Below, piece by piece: positions 20,106 through 29,070 of a DNA stretch of 64,000 bases. Under the pieces are notes generated by a model, which ran no database searches, was not told where the DNA came from, and saw nothing but the letters and a program-made list of their open reading frames with translations. This stretch comes from Pseudohongiella spirulinae. Its GTDB lineage: Bacteria; Pseudomonadota; Gammaproteobacteria; Pseudomonadales; Pseudohongiellaceae. Where the stretch lies: the NCBI RefSeq assembly GCF_001444425.1, contig NZ_CP013189.1, positions 1,736,001 to 1,800,000 of the forward strand, in the 5' to 3' direction. Position 1 is the first letter of the stretch. Every line of letters begins with the position of its first letter. A program made the translations under genes and the position numbers.

Positions 20106-21542
20106 CTAGCGCAGCTCCACAACCAGTGTTGTACCACGGCCGTTGCGCACTACGCGCACTGCCACGAAACCTTCTTCCGGCAAGGATTCAACGACCCGGT
20201 TAAAATCTGCAACAGAACCAATTGGCTGGTGATTGAGCGTTACAATCACATCACCACTGGCCAGACCGGCGGCCCGTGCGGGACCATCGCGCAGCTCGTC
20301 GATAATCACACCACCATCGGCGAGTTCCGGAACATCATCCGCTGCCCCTGATGGCAATGGCGTGACTGTCAGGGCCAGTGAATTACCTCTGCTGCTGGGT
20401 CTGCTTGCGCCTGAAGCGGCAACATCGTTACTTGGCAACGCGCCAACTACTACATCCAGATCAAGCTGTCGTCCCTCACGCATGACTGTCAAGACTGCCT
20501 GAGTACCCGGGCGAACCTGACCAACGTAAAACGGTAACTGCGCAGACTGCTCAATCTGGGTGCCATTAAATGCCAGAACAATATCATTGGTGCGGACCCC
20601 CGCCCGCTCTGCCGGGCTGCCAGGCTGAACTTCGTCAACAAAAGCGCCTCTGGGGCGGTTCAGGCCAAAAGCCTGCGACAAGGCATGATCCACATCTTTA
20701 ATCAGTACGCCCAATAATCCGCGTGCTACGGTACCGTTCTCGCGCAACTGCTCAATCACATTGAGTGCCATATTGCTCGGTATTGCAAACGAAATACCGT
20801 TAGAGCCACCTGTACTGCTAAGGATCTGCGAATTGATTCCGATCACCTCACCAGCCAGATTAAACAGCGGCCCCCCTGAATTACCCTGATTGATCGCCAC
20901 ATCAGTCTGAATGAAGGATACATAGTTGGCTGGACCACGCGAAGGGACATTGCGCGACTTGGCACTGACAATGCCTGCCGCAGCTGAGAACTCCAGACCA
21001 AAGGGCGAGCCGATCGCCAATACCCATTCTCCAACCCTGACCTGCTCGGAGTCTCCGAAAATAACCGGATTCAAGCCAGTCGCATCAATCCTGATCAAGG
21101 CCACGTCAGACAATTCATCACTGCCTATGATGTCAGCAATGTATTCCCGTCGGTCGGTCAATGTCACTGTTATTCGGTCAGCATTCGCGACCACATGGTG
21201 ATTGGTAATAATGTAGCCATCATCGCTGATGATAAAACCGGAACCTACACCACCTCGCGGTCGGGTTGGCGGCAGTTCCGGGATTTCAGCCGACTCCCCA
21301 TCGGGCTGCAGTTGGCGCAATAATTCTTCAATATCACGTTGCCTGGAGCTGTTGCGAACCGGAACTTCCTGGCGCGTGGTGATGTTAACAATGGAGGGGC
21401 TGTTGGCTTCTACCAGTGACACAAAATCAGGCAGTCCGGACTGTGCAACCGCCGTCACAGACAGGCAGGTCAGCAACACGGGAAGGCCAAAGGACATAAA
21501 AAAACCGACTGCCCTGCGTGCGTGCCATTGATGCTCTGCCAT
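20106..21542 (-). CDS. mucD: Periplasmic serine protease, DegP/HtrA family (MucD-like)
   Basis: Chaperone-protease of the envelope stress response. The trypsin-like domain has the triad His (TNHHVVANAD), Asp (DVALIRID) and Ser (GNSGGPLFN). Two PDZ domains follow (about 285-375 and 395-475). The start is taken at ATG 21542 because AGGAG lies 6 bases upstream and the protein then opens with a signal peptide ending VTAVAQ; a longer open frame upstream runs over a terminator and is unlikely to be translated. 478 residues. It is in the position of mucD in the pseudomonad sigma-E locus, but is separated from rseA by an intrinsic terminator and so needs its own promoter. Confidence 0.93.
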   Translation of the reverse strand: MAEHQWHARRAVGFFMSFGLPVLLTCLSVTAVAQSGLPDFVSLVEANSPSIVNITTRQEVPVRNSSRQRDIEELLRQLQPDGESAEIPELPPTRPRGGVGSGFIISDDGYIITNHHVVANADRITVTLTDRREYIADIIGSDELSDVALIRIDATGLNPVIFGDSEQVRVGEWVLAIGSPFGLEFSAAAGIVSAKSRNVPSRGPANYVSFIQTDVAINQGNSGGPLFNLAGEVIGINSQILSSTGGSNGISFAIPSNMALNVIEQLRENGTVARGLLGVLIKDVDHALSQAFGLNRPRGAFVDEVQPGSPAERAGVRTNDIVLAFNGTQIEQSAQLPFYVGQVRPGTQAVLTVMREGRQLDLDVVVGALPSNDVAASGASRPSSRGNSLALTVTPLPSGAADDVPELADGGVIIDELRDGPARAAGLASGDVIVTLNHQPIGSVADFNRVVESLPEEGFVAVRVVRNGRGTTLVVELR

Positions 21543-21573
21543 ATCCACTCCTGAAAACTGATAAACAGGCTTT

Positions 21574-21602
21574 AACATACCGCGATGTGTCATGGGGTTC
21601 AA
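21574..21602 (-). promoter_or_regulatory. Candidate sigma-70 promoter for mucD
   Basis: On the minus strand TTGAAC (21602-21597) and TATGTT (21579-21574) are separated by 17 bases, each matching the consensus at 4 of 6 positions. It lies between the terminator and the chosen mucD ATG, leaving a short leader of about 25 bases. No sigma-E-type GAACTT box was seen here. Confidence 0.4.
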
Positions 21603-21621
21603 TGGCGAAGTAAATTGCAGA

Positions 21622-21656
21622 TAAAAAAAACCCGAGACAGCTAAGTTCCCGGGTTT
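21622..21656 (-). terminator. Intrinsic terminator after rpoE-rseA
   Basis: On the minus strand AAACCCG (21656-21650) pairs with CGGGTTT (21634-21628) around a 15-base loop, followed by a run of T residues ending at 21623. It stops transcription coming from rseA before mucD. Confidence 0.75.
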
Positions 21657-21822
21657 GTTCAGCTGTTTCCCAGCTGAAAATAAGGCCTGACAGGCTTCAC
21701 ACACCACTAAATGCACTTACTCTACATACTTCGCTTACTCTAAATACCTGGCTTTGCCGACCTGCTCCAGCAACCTTCTCAGGGAGAACACTGCTCTGGA
21801 CCATATCCCGCAAAAAATCCCA

Positions 21823-22473
21823 TTACTGCCCTGACGCTGGCTCTCTGGCTGGCGTCTCGACCAGCTCCCGGTCAGACACCGGTCGCAGAAGGGGTGATTC
21901 ATTCAGCACATTAAAAGGTGCTGGCGCGTTAGCAGCCCGGGCCGGAATATTCACACTGCGGATATACTCGTTAAGCCGTTGCTGGGCATCCGCCTGAACG
22001 GCAACCTGTCTGGATTCACTGTTGAACACCGCACTGTCTGAAGAGTCTGCCTTCTGGCTGTCGGTATTGCCCGCCAGCAATGGTTGGCCGTCTCCCGGCA
22101 ATACGGTCTGCATGCCAACAAATACTGCCAGCGCAACAGATGCCGCGACCGCGACCCGACCCACAGCGATACGCCACTGCGACTTTGACGGAGTAGCCTG
22201 CAGAGGCTGCTCGTCAGCCACCTGTTGCATCACGCGACGCGCAAACGACTGACTGCCAGAACTGCTCATCGGACGACGAATCAACTCGGGCTGCAATGCC
22301 GCTTCGGCAAGATTGTAACGCTCCCAGCGCTCAAGCAAGTCGGGATTTTCATCCAGGCGGCTCAATAGGCGACGGAGTTCAAAATCACTTAACTCGCCGT
22401 CAATCAATGCCGACAACGCTTCATCATCAATCTGGTTCTGACCTGTCTGGCTGTCCTGCTGCATGCAATACAT
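21823..22473 (-). CDS. rseA: Sigma-E anti-sigma factor (RseA/MucA-like)
   Basis: 216-residue single-pass inner-membrane protein. The cytoplasmic N-terminus (about 15-100) has the RseA_N pattern ALIDGELSDFELRRLLSRL and WERYNLAEAAL, which clamps the sigma factor. One membrane segment lies at about 104-124 (VGRVAVAASVALAVFVGM), and a periplasmic tail of about 90 residues would be the target for regulated proteolysis. ATG 22473 and an in-frame ATG three codons later are both possible starts, because AGAGG sits close to the first. It lies 90 bases after rpoE. The usual next gene, rseB/mucB, is missing. Confidence 0.9.
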   Translation of the reverse strand: MYCMQQDSQTGQNQIDDEALSALIDGELSDFELRRLLSRLDENPDLLERWERYNLAEAALQPELIRRPMSSSGSQSFARRVMQQVADEQPLQATPSKSQWRIAVGRVAVAASVALAVFVGMQTVLPGDGQPLLAGNTDSQKADSSDSAVFNSESRQVAVQADAQQRLNEYIRSVNIPARAANAPAPFNVLNESPLLRPVSDRELVETPAREPASGQ

Positions 22474-22563
22474 ACCTCTGTCTGTTCCGGGATGCTGGTA
22501 CTTAAGACTACCAGTGCCTGACTTAGTTCCCTGAAAAAGCCGAACTATGGCAAAAAAATGACA

Positions 22564-23142
22564 TCAACTATTGAGCAACTCCTGAACCCGCTTGTCAATC
22601 GCCTCCCGGGCTCTGAATATCCGCGAGCGAACCGTGCCAACAGGACAATTCATCACTTCCGTAATATCCTCGTAACTGAGACCGGAAAACTCACGCAGAC
22701 TGAAGGCCGTCTGCAACTCCTCAGGCAACTCTTCAATGGCCTGATAGATGACCCGCCGAAGATCTTCTTTTTCCATATTCGCTTCAGGTGTATCGAGCTC
22801 TCTGAGGGTGCTGGTATCATCAACCAGCTGCGCATCATCCATGTCGACATCGGTGCTGGGCGGCCTGCGCCCCCGCGAGACCAGATGGTTTTTGGCGGTA
22901 TTCACAGCAATGCGATACAACCACGTATAAAAAGCACTGTCACCCCGAAAATTGGGCAATGCACGATACGCTTTCAGAAATGCTTCCTGGGCCACATCCT
23001 CTGCCTCGTGCGGATCTTTTACAAAACGACTTATGAGGCCCAGCACCTTATGCTGGTAACGCGTGACCAACAATGTAAAAGCCCGCGTGTCGTTCTGCAG
23101 TACCCGCTCGACAAGCTGGTTATCGGTCACCTGATTATTCAT
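22564..23142 (-). CDS. rpoE: RNA polymerase sigma factor RpoE (AlgU)
   Basis: 192-residue ECF sigma factor of the RpoE/AlgU group, controlling the extracytoplasmic stress regulon. Region 2 is in QHKVLGLISRFVKDPHEAED and the following FLKAYRALPNFRGDSAFYTW; region 4 in LREFSGLSYEDITEVMNCP and VGTVRSRIFRARE. It is divergent from nadB, as in many gammaproteobacteria. A sigma-E-type promoter immediately upstream suggests autoregulation. The cognate anti-sigma gene follows on the same mRNA. Confidence 0.97.
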   Translation of the reverse strand: MNNQVTDNQLVERVLQNDTRAFTLLVTRYQHKVLGLISRFVKDPHEAEDVAQEAFLKAYRALPNFRGDSAFYTWLYRIAVNTAKNHLVSRGRRPPSTDVDMDDAQLVDDTSTLRELDTPEANMEKEDLRRVIYQAIEELPEELQTAFSLREFSGLSYEDITEVMNCPVGTVRSRIFRAREAIDKRVQELLNS

Positions 23143-23185
23143 ACTACCTGTGTTGCGCCTCAGCCACCTGCCCCGCTCCAGTGAA

Positions 23186-23213
23186 CACTGACCATCGGGA
23201 TTTGCAAAAGTTC
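23186..23213 (-). promoter_or_regulatory. Sigma-E-type promoter of rpoE
   Basis: On the minus strand GAACTT (23213-23208) is followed after 16 bases by TCAGTG (23191-23186). The -35 box matches the sigma-E/AlgU consensus exactly, and the -10 is close to TCTGA. It lies about 45 bases upstream of the rpoE ATG, inside the rpoE-nadB divergent region. Confidence 0.7.
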
Positions 23214-23264
23214 TGAGAGTCTATAGAATTCTTCGACCCCGCACCACAGCAAAGGCTGATTACT

Positions 23265-24893
23265 GTGTACGACTATGACATTCTGATTATTGGCAGTGGT
23301 GCCGCTGGCCTCAGTCTGGCTCTGAAAACCGCCTCGTTCGCTCGCGTTGCCGTACTGAGTAAAGGCAGCCTGAATCAGGGCGCCACATTCTGGGCACAGG
23401 GCGGCATTGCTGCCGTGCTGGACGAAAACGACAGCGTTGATGCCCACATAGCAGACACCCTGGACGCCGGCGCGGGTCTTTGCAACGAAGACATGGTGCG
23501 TCATGTCGTTGAACACAGCCAACAGGCTATTCAGTGGTTAGTGGAGCAAGGCGTGCCATTTACCGTCATGTCCCGCGAAGAAGCCGGCACAGGCGCTGCA
23601 TCTGAACCATTAAATGCCGACAATCTGAAACCTCTGCACCTGACTCAGGAAGGTGGCCATAGCCACCGGCGCATCATTCACGCCACGGATGCCACTGGCC
23701 GCGCCATCTTTGAAACTCTGTTGCGTCAGGCGCAGCAGACATCAGGCATCACACTGTATGAAAACCGCCTTGCGGTAGATTTGATCACGCGCCAGAAGCT
23801 GGGCCTGGAGGGCAATGACTGTGTCGGGGCTTATGTCTATAACAACGAAAGCAGAAGCGTGGAAGTCTTCCGTGCAAGGTTTGTGGTTCTGGCCAGTGGT
23901 GGAGCCAGCAAGGCCTACCTGTACACAACCAATCCCGAAAGTGCTACCGGCGATGGGATCGCCATGGCCTGGCGCGCCGGCTGCCGGGTAGCCAACATGG
24001 AGTTCAATCAGTTCCACCCAACCTGTCTGTACCACCCGCACGCGCGCTCGTTTCTGATTACCGAAGCTCTGCGCGGTGAAGGCGCCACTCTGGAACTACC
24101 TGCTGGCAGCCGTTTTATGCCAGCGTTTGACGAACGCGCCGAGCTGGCTCCACGTGATATCGTCGCCAGAGCCATCGACCATGAAATGAAACGTCTGGGC
24201 TGTGATTGCGTGTATCTGAACATCAGCCACAAACCGGCCGCGTTCATACGCGAACACTTCCCCACAATCTACGCCCGTTGCCTGGAATTTGGCATTGACA
24301 TTACCCGCGACCGGATTCCGGTAGTACCCGCCGCGCACTACACCTGTGGCGGAGTGATGGTCGACAAACTCGGACGCACCGATATCAATCATCTGTATGC
24401 CATAGGTGAAACCAGCTGCACGGGGCTGCACGGGGCCAATCGTATGGCCAGTAATTCGTTGCTGGAGTGCTTTGTACTGGCCTTCGGTGCTGCCGATGAT
24501 ATTCGCACCCATATCGACAGGCTGCCTGCCGCACCAGAAAAAATCCCGGACTGGGACGAAAGTCGCGTCACGCAGTCACAGGAAGAAGTGATTGTCGCTC
24601 ACAACTGGGATGAATTACGGCGGGTCATGTGGGACTTTGTTGGTATTGTGCGCAGTGACCAGCGACTTCTGAAAGCAAGGCGACGCATACAGATGCTGGA
24701 GCACGAGATTTCCTACCATTATCGACATTATCTGATCAGCCGTGATCTGCTGGAACTGCGAAATCTGGTTCAGGTGTCGCGCCTGATTGTGGAGTCAGCT
24801 CTGCTGCGCAAAGAAAGCCGCGGTCTGCACTACACCATCGATTATCCGGATCTGGCCAGGAGTGCTTCAGACACTGTGCTCACGCCGCAGTGA
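23265..24893 (+). CDS. nadB: L-aspartate oxidase
   Basis: 542-residue FAD enzyme that oxidises L-aspartate to iminoaspartate, the first step of NAD synthesis. The dinucleotide fold is IIGSGAAGLSLALK; further motifs are GATFWAQGGIAAV, the substrate-binding HPTCLY region, RGEGATL, and HYTCGGVMVDKLGRT and GLHGANRMASNSLLEC near the C-terminal part of the flavoprotein domain. A helical domain completes the chain. The start codon is GTG (reading VYDYDILIIG). Its 3' end overlaps ygfX on the other strand by 27 bases. Confidence 0.96.
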   Translation: MYDYDILIIGSGAAGLSLALKTASFARVAVLSKGSLNQGATFWAQGGIAAVLDENDSVDAHIADTLDAGAGLCNEDMVRHVVEHSQQAIQWLVEQGVPFTVMSREEAGTGAASEPLNADNLKPLHLTQEGGHSHRRIIHATDATGRAIFETLLRQAQQTSGITLYENRLAVDLITRQKLGLEGNDCVGAYVYNNESRSVEVFRARFVVLASGGASKAYLYTTNPESATGDGIAMAWRAGCRVANMEFNQFHPTCLYHPHARSFLITEALRGEGATLELPAGSRFMPAFDERAELAPRDIVARAIDHEMKRLGCDCVYLNISHKPAAFIREHFPTIYARCLEFGIDITRDRIPVVPAAHYTCGGVMVDKLGRTDINHLYAIGETSCTGLHGANRMASNSLLECFVLAFGAADDIRTHIDRLPAAPEKIPDWDESRVTQSQEEVIVAHNWDELRRVMWDFVGIVRSDQRLLKARRRIQMLEHEISYHYRHYLISRDLLELRNLVQVSRLIVESALLRKESRGLHYTIDYPDLARSASDTVLTPQ

Positions 24894-25295
24894 AGGCAGG
24901 GCTAACAGCAGTCGACGCAATTGCCGTTGCTGTTCTGCGGAGCTGATACCTATGGCGGCACAGATAATATGCCACCGACGACTGGCATCCTGAACGGACA
25001 GCAACTGCAGATGAGTACTCAGAAAACCGAAACCGGGCGTGACGACCAGGCAGCGGCCGCTTTTTAATGACAATAGACAGGTATCGTTTTCAATCACGCA
25101 GCTTAGCGGTGCATCGTGAATTTTCTGAGCCCGGCCAAGCATAAGCAACACGACCGATATCATCAGGCCGCCCGGCAAAATACCAATTCCGCTGTGCAGC
25201 ACGGCACCGATGGCGGCCATTGGTATACTCAAACGCAACAGAAACAACAGCGTGCGGTCACGCTGCCGGGACTGCCAGCACAGAGCCTCAGACAC
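24867..25295 (-). CDS. YgfX/CptA-like membrane protein (SdhE partner)
   Basis: Small membrane protein of the YgfX type: a membrane hairpin at about residues 14-58 of the chosen frame and a soluble C-terminal region. I take the GTG at 25295, five bases after the sdhE stop, giving 142 residues, close to the ~135 of E. coli YgfX. A longer open frame exists that overlaps sdhE, but it lacks a ribosome site. sdhE-ygfX is the conserved gene pair; in E. coli YgfX was described as the toxin of a toxin-antitoxin pair with SdhE, a role now doubted since SdhE is a flavinylation factor. Confidence 0.7.
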   Translation of the reverse strand: MSEALCWQSRQRDRTLLFLLRLSIPMAAIGAVLHSGIGILPGGLMISVVLLMLGRAQKIHDAPLSCVIENDTCLLSLKSGRCLVVTPGFGFLSTHLQLLSVQDASRRWHIICAAIGISSAEQQRQLRRLLLALPSLRREHSV

Positions 25296-25299
25296 CGAC

Positions 25300-25587
25300 T
25301 CAGTGTGGACGTTTGACTCCGGACTTTGAAAATTCACGGATTTTGACAACAAGAGCCTGCAATTCGGGATCCGGGTGCACGGCGCGTTCGACCAGGCAGG
25401 CAAACAAATCCTGGTCTTCTTCTGACAGGAGCCTCTCGTAGAGTCGTTGTTCGGATTCACCCAGCGTCAACAATTGCTGTTCGGCAAATGGCAACAGCAG
25501 GATATCCAGCTCCCACATACCGCGTCGACTGTGCCAGAGCAACTTCTTGTAGGCAATTTCTGATAACATGCCAGTATTGTAATCCAT
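25300..25587 (-). CDS. sdhE: FAD assembly factor SdhE
   Basis: 95-residue helical-bundle protein that promotes covalent attachment of FAD to succinate dehydrogenase SdhA. The key SRRGMWELDILL motif (RGxxE) is at about residues 20-31. It is followed at once by ygfX and is divergent from ygfZ, the same trio as in E. coli. An internal Met at residue 7 (MLSEIAYKK) is an alternative start. Confidence 0.93.
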   Translation of the reverse strand: MDYNTGMLSEIAYKKLLWHSRRGMWELDILLLPFAEQQLLTLGESEQRLYERLLSEEDQDLFACLVERAVHPDPELQALVVKIREFSKSGVKRPH

Positions 25588-25614
25588 ATTTCAGGCGTTT
25601 GCCCTCAAACTTTT

Positions 25615-26505
25615 ATGACTTCAAGTACCAATAGTTTTGTAGCCGATATCCCGTGTGATCTGCTGCTGGTCAGCGGCAAGGACAGCCAACGATTTCTACA
25701 GGGGCAGCTCAGCTGCGATATGAACCGACTGTCGGGCAACACAAGGCTGAGAGGTGCCCTGTGTAATCTTAAAGGTCGGGTCATCAGTGACGTACAACTC
25801 TGGCAACATGAAGACAACATTATCATGCAATGTCCTCAGGGTATGGCTGAAAAGATCCGCAGCAGCCTGTCCAAATATCAGGTCTTTTTCAAGACAGATA
25901 TCGAGACCATGGATGCCCGCTTCCAGTGTATTGGTGTCAGTCTTTCAGACCCGGGACACTCGTCCGCCGCTGAGTTTCAGAACTGGCCAGGTGACATCGA
26001 CCAGGTGATCAATTTGCCAGGTCTGAAAGTGGCGCGTATCAATAACAGCACATCAACACCGGCACGCTTTGAATTGCTGCTGGATTCCGGCCATGACAAG
26101 GTCAGCCAATGGCTCAGCACTTTGGCTGGAAACCTTCGGCAGGGTCAGGCAGTTGACTGGCGATTATTTGATATACAGGATGGCATTGCCCATGTTCGAC
26201 CGGGCCAGGAAGAATGTTTCACGCCTCAGCTACTGGGTTACGACCTTAACGGCACCATCGATTTCAAGAAAGGGTGTTACACGGGGCAGGAAGTGGTCGC
26301 TCGTATGTACTATCGGGCAGAAGCCAAAAAACGACCCGGCTATCTGCTGCTGGAACAAGGCGAATCACTGGACAATTTTGGTATTGAGGCAGACAATGAC
26401 ATTATCGACATGGTAGAAACACCAGACGGAAAACGTCACTACCTGCTGGTGGCAAACACTCGCGATGAACAGCGTCACAGCCGCATTGAATTGATCGCAG
26501 GCTGA
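25615..26505 (+). CDS. ygfZ: Folate-binding tRNA-modifying/Fe-S repair protein YgfZ
   Basis: 296-residue GcvT-like protein that binds folate and supports Fe-S enzymes such as MiaB. The family hallmark KKGCYTGQEVVARMYYR is at about residues 220-236, with the conserved Cys. It starts at ATG 25615, 27 bases from the divergent sdhE start, so promoters overlap. It ends one base before the convergent M48 gene ends. Confidence 0.94.
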   Translation: MTSSTNSFVADIPCDLLLVSGKDSQRFLQGQLSCDMNRLSGNTRLRGALCNLKGRVISDVQLWQHEDNIIMQCPQGMAEKIRSSLSKYQVFFKTDIETMDARFQCIGVSLSDPGHSSAAEFQNWPGDIDQVINLPGLKVARINNSTSTPARFELLLDSGHDKVSQWLSTLAGNLRQGQAVDWRLFDIQDGIAHVRPGQEECFTPQLLGYDLNGTIDFKKGCYTGQEVVARMYYRAEAKKRPGYLLLEQGESLDNFGIEADNDIIDMVETPDGKRHYLLVANTRDEQRHSRIELIAG

Positions 26506-26506
26506 G

Positions 26507-28399
26507 TCAGTGCCAGGATGCGGGTAATGGCACCTGCAGAATTTCTGCCAGGGTAGCCAGCAGATCACGCTCCGCCTGATTAATCTGACCATCCTGGTGC
26601 ACACATAGTAACGCTGCGCGCAACAGCGTCTGTTTGGCTTCGACATTTAATTGAGCCAGGCGATCAGTCGCCTTGTCAAGCTGCTCCAGACTCAGACTGT
26701 CTGCCGCAACAGCGTCAACGCCAGTCACGGCCAGCTCCCTGGCTGCCGCGTTAAATGCTTCAGTAGCCTGCCGTCCACCCAGATACGCCAGCAGCGATAA
26801 CACAACCGCCAGCTCTGCGCGCACAGCGGTCAGAGCCAGACTGCCGTCGACCGGATACTCAGGCACCCCACCGCTGAATTGCCCGTCCAGATGACTGACT
26901 AATAATTTTCGGACCAGCCAGCGACTGAGTCTGGGTTTGCTGTCAAGTCGTGACAACGCCTCGATATTATCGCGCAATATGTGGTACTGATTTTCTGACA
27001 ATTGCCGAAGCGCCGATAGTGCCACGTTCAGAACCGGCAGTCGCAACTCAGTGCTCAACAACGGCGACTCCTGGAGAAGCTTTTCAAGTTCGACCAGTAC
27101 TGCCGGATCTGCCTGCCTTTCCAGAACCCGCCATTGCTCAGCACGACACTCAGCCGCCTCTTCCAGCAACAACAGATAAACAATCGCCCGCGCGCCGAAA
27201 GGCGTACGAGCAGCAGCCAGCATGGCGACGGGTATCTGCTGATGCAACTGGCCTGCGCGTTGCAGATCATTTTTGTCGGGATTGCCGATACGCTGCATGG
27301 CAACTGGCAGAGTCAGAATCACTTGCGCCAGTGTCGACTGACGATTGGCATCTGCCTGTTTCGACGATGATGCCGACGAAGCCGGACGTGGCTCTGACGG
27401 AATATATTCGCCATTCCAATCCGGATCCAGGCGACGAATGCGCCGCTCCAATGGCGGATGGGTGGCAAACAGCCCTTGCAGATTAAGTCTGGAGCCAGCA
27501 CCAAACAGAGAATGACTGATTTCTTCAGCCGCCGGGTTATCCAGCAATGAACCGTTTTGATGAGCCGCTATATGCTTCAGCGCTGAAGCAATTCCATCTG
27601 GATTTCGGGTATATTGAACCGCTGATGCATCGGCCAGAAACTCTCGCTGGCGGCTTACCGCAGCCTTGATGAGTTTGCCAAAAAATACACCAACCGCACC
27701 AATGATTCCAAGCCCCAGTCCTATCACAACAATAGCCGCAGTATTATTCCCTCGCCGCTGAAAACGTGCCGATCGAAGCAGATAATAACCGAGCATGCCA
27801 ATGACGAGGATGCCATGCAACAATCCCATCAGACGAATATTGAGGCGCATATCGCCATGCAATATGTGACTGAACTCATGAGCTATAACACCCTGCAACT
27901 CATCGCGACTCAATGTATCGAGCGCGCCACGTGTCACGCCTATAACTGCATCAGCCGGAGTATAACCCGCCGCAAAAGCATTGATGCCCGCTTCGTCCAG
28001 CACATACACCGGCGGCACTGGCATGCCCGATGCAATCGCCATTTCTTCTACAATATTCAGCAGGCGTTGTTCATTGAAGCTACCGTTATCAGCAATCAGC
28101 AGGCGCCCGCCAAGCGCTTCAGCGACACGACGACCACCGCCACGCAAACTGACAATTTTGTAAAGGCTGGCTAATGCGATGACAGTAATAATAGCCACCG
28201 CAGAACCAGCAAAAAGCACAGGATCATAGGCCAGGGTTACAGCGCCCTGCCCTGCATCGCGTCCTTGCGAAAGCGCCTGCAAAGTCACCCAGAGCAGAGC
28301 CTGAGTAATCAACACAAGGCACAGTACAGCCAGAATAAACAGGATGACAAGCCGCTTGCTCAGCGACCTGGCATGCTGCTGCGCTCCAAAAAAATCCAT
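26507..28399 (-). CDS. M48-family membrane metallopeptidase with long C-terminal extension
   Basis: 630 residues. Two N-terminal membrane segments (about 16-40 and 58-80) precede a zinc protease domain with AHEFSHILHGDMR (HExxH) and a distal REFLADASAVQYTRNP that supplies the third ligand; two more hydrophobic segments lie between. Up to about 330 it resembles HtpX-like M48 enzymes. The remaining ~300 residues are helical and unlike HtpX, and the last ~40 (around HQDGQINQAERDLL) recall TerB-type acidic helices. Adjacent lemA, 18 bases upstream, suggests a LemA-M48 membrane quality-control pair. Substrates are unknown. Confidence 0.85.
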   Translation of the reverse strand: MDFFGAQQHARSLSKRLVILFILAVLCLVLITQALLWVTLQALSQGRDAGQGAVTLAYDPVLFAGSAVAIITVIALASLYKIVSLRGGGRRVAEALGGRLLIADNGSFNEQRLLNIVEEMAIASGMPVPPVYVLDEAGINAFAAGYTPADAVIGVTRGALDTLSRDELQGVIAHEFSHILHGDMRLNIRLMGLLHGILVIGMLGYYLLRSARFQRRGNNTAAIVVIGLGLGIIGAVGVFFGKLIKAAVSRQREFLADASAVQYTRNPDGIASALKHIAAHQNGSLLDNPAAEEISHSLFGAGSRLNLQGLFATHPPLERRIRRLDPDWNGEYIPSEPRPASSASSSKQADANRQSTLAQVILTLPVAMQRIGNPDKNDLQRAGQLHQQIPVAMLAAARTPFGARAIVYLLLLEEAAECRAEQWRVLERQADPAVLVELEKLLQESPLLSTELRLPVLNVALSALRQLSENQYHILRDNIEALSRLDSKPRLSRWLVRKLLVSHLDGQFSGGVPEYPVDGSLALTAVRAELAVVLSLLAYLGGRQATEAFNAAARELAVTGVDAVAADSLSLEQLDKATDRLAQLNVEAKQTLLRAALLCVHQDGQINQAERDLLATLAEILQVPLPASWH

Positions 28400-28417
28400 C
28401 AGAGTAGATCCGCCGAA

Positions 28418-29014
28418 TCAGAACGATACCTTGGGCGCAGACTGAATCTGCTCGCTGTCTGCAAATTCCAGCAGACTGGCGTCACTGCCGTGCCCCATCA
28501 AGCCTGCCAACACAATCGGTGGGAAACTCTGGCGATAGGTATTGTAGGCCATGACCTGATCGTTATAAGCCTGGCGGGCAAAGGCGACCTTGTTCTCAGT
28601 GCTGCTGAGCTCTTCGTTCAATTGCATCATATTCTGGCTTGCCTTCAGGTCAGGGTAGGCCTCCATGACAACATTAAAGCGACTCAGCGCACCTGCCAGG
28701 GCGTTTTCCTGTCCTTGCAGGGCTTGCATGGCCGCCGCATCACCGGGAGTGGCCGCCGCATTCTGAAGACCTTGCGCGGCTGCATTGCGAGCCGCTATGA
28801 CCGATTCAAGTGTCTCTCGCTCATGGCTCATGTAGGCCCTGGCAGTTTCCACCAGGTTAGGAATCAGGTCATAACGACGTTTAAGCTGAACTTCGATTTG
28901 CGCAAAACCGTTCTGATATCGATTACGCAAGCTGACCAACTGGTTGTAAATACTGACACCATACAAAAGCAGTACGGCAAACAAAACCAGCACAATAACG
29001 GATGACAGGCCCAT
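28418..29014 (-). CDS. lemA: LemA family protein
   Basis: 198 residues: one N-terminal membrane segment (about 3-22), then the LemA helical domain with the conserved NQLVSLRNRYQNGFAQIEVQ and LKRRYDLIPNLVETARAY. LemA proteins are membrane-anchored coiled-coil proteins of unknown biochemical role, frequently encoded next to M48 proteases as here. It reads directly into the protease gene. The next gene upstream (RND pump) ends 56 bases away. Confidence 0.93.
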   Translation of the reverse strand: MGLSSVIVLVLFAVLLLYGVSIYNQLVSLRNRYQNGFAQIEVQLKRRYDLIPNLVETARAYMSHERETLESVIAARNAAAQGLQNAAATPGDAAAMQALQGQENALAGALSRFNVVMEAYPDLKASQNMMQLNEELSSTENKVAFARQAYNDQVMAYNTYRQSFPPIVLAGLMGHGSDASLLEFADSEQIQSAPKVSF

Positions 29015-29070
29015 CAGCGTCTCCTCAACAGTAATTTCCCTATATCAGGCGACGCTGCTGCCAGACAAGC

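Noticed and set aside
21543-21716. A 58-codon N-terminal extension of mucD
   Set aside because: It crosses an intrinsic terminator, has no ribosome site, and would put the signal peptide in the interior of the protein.
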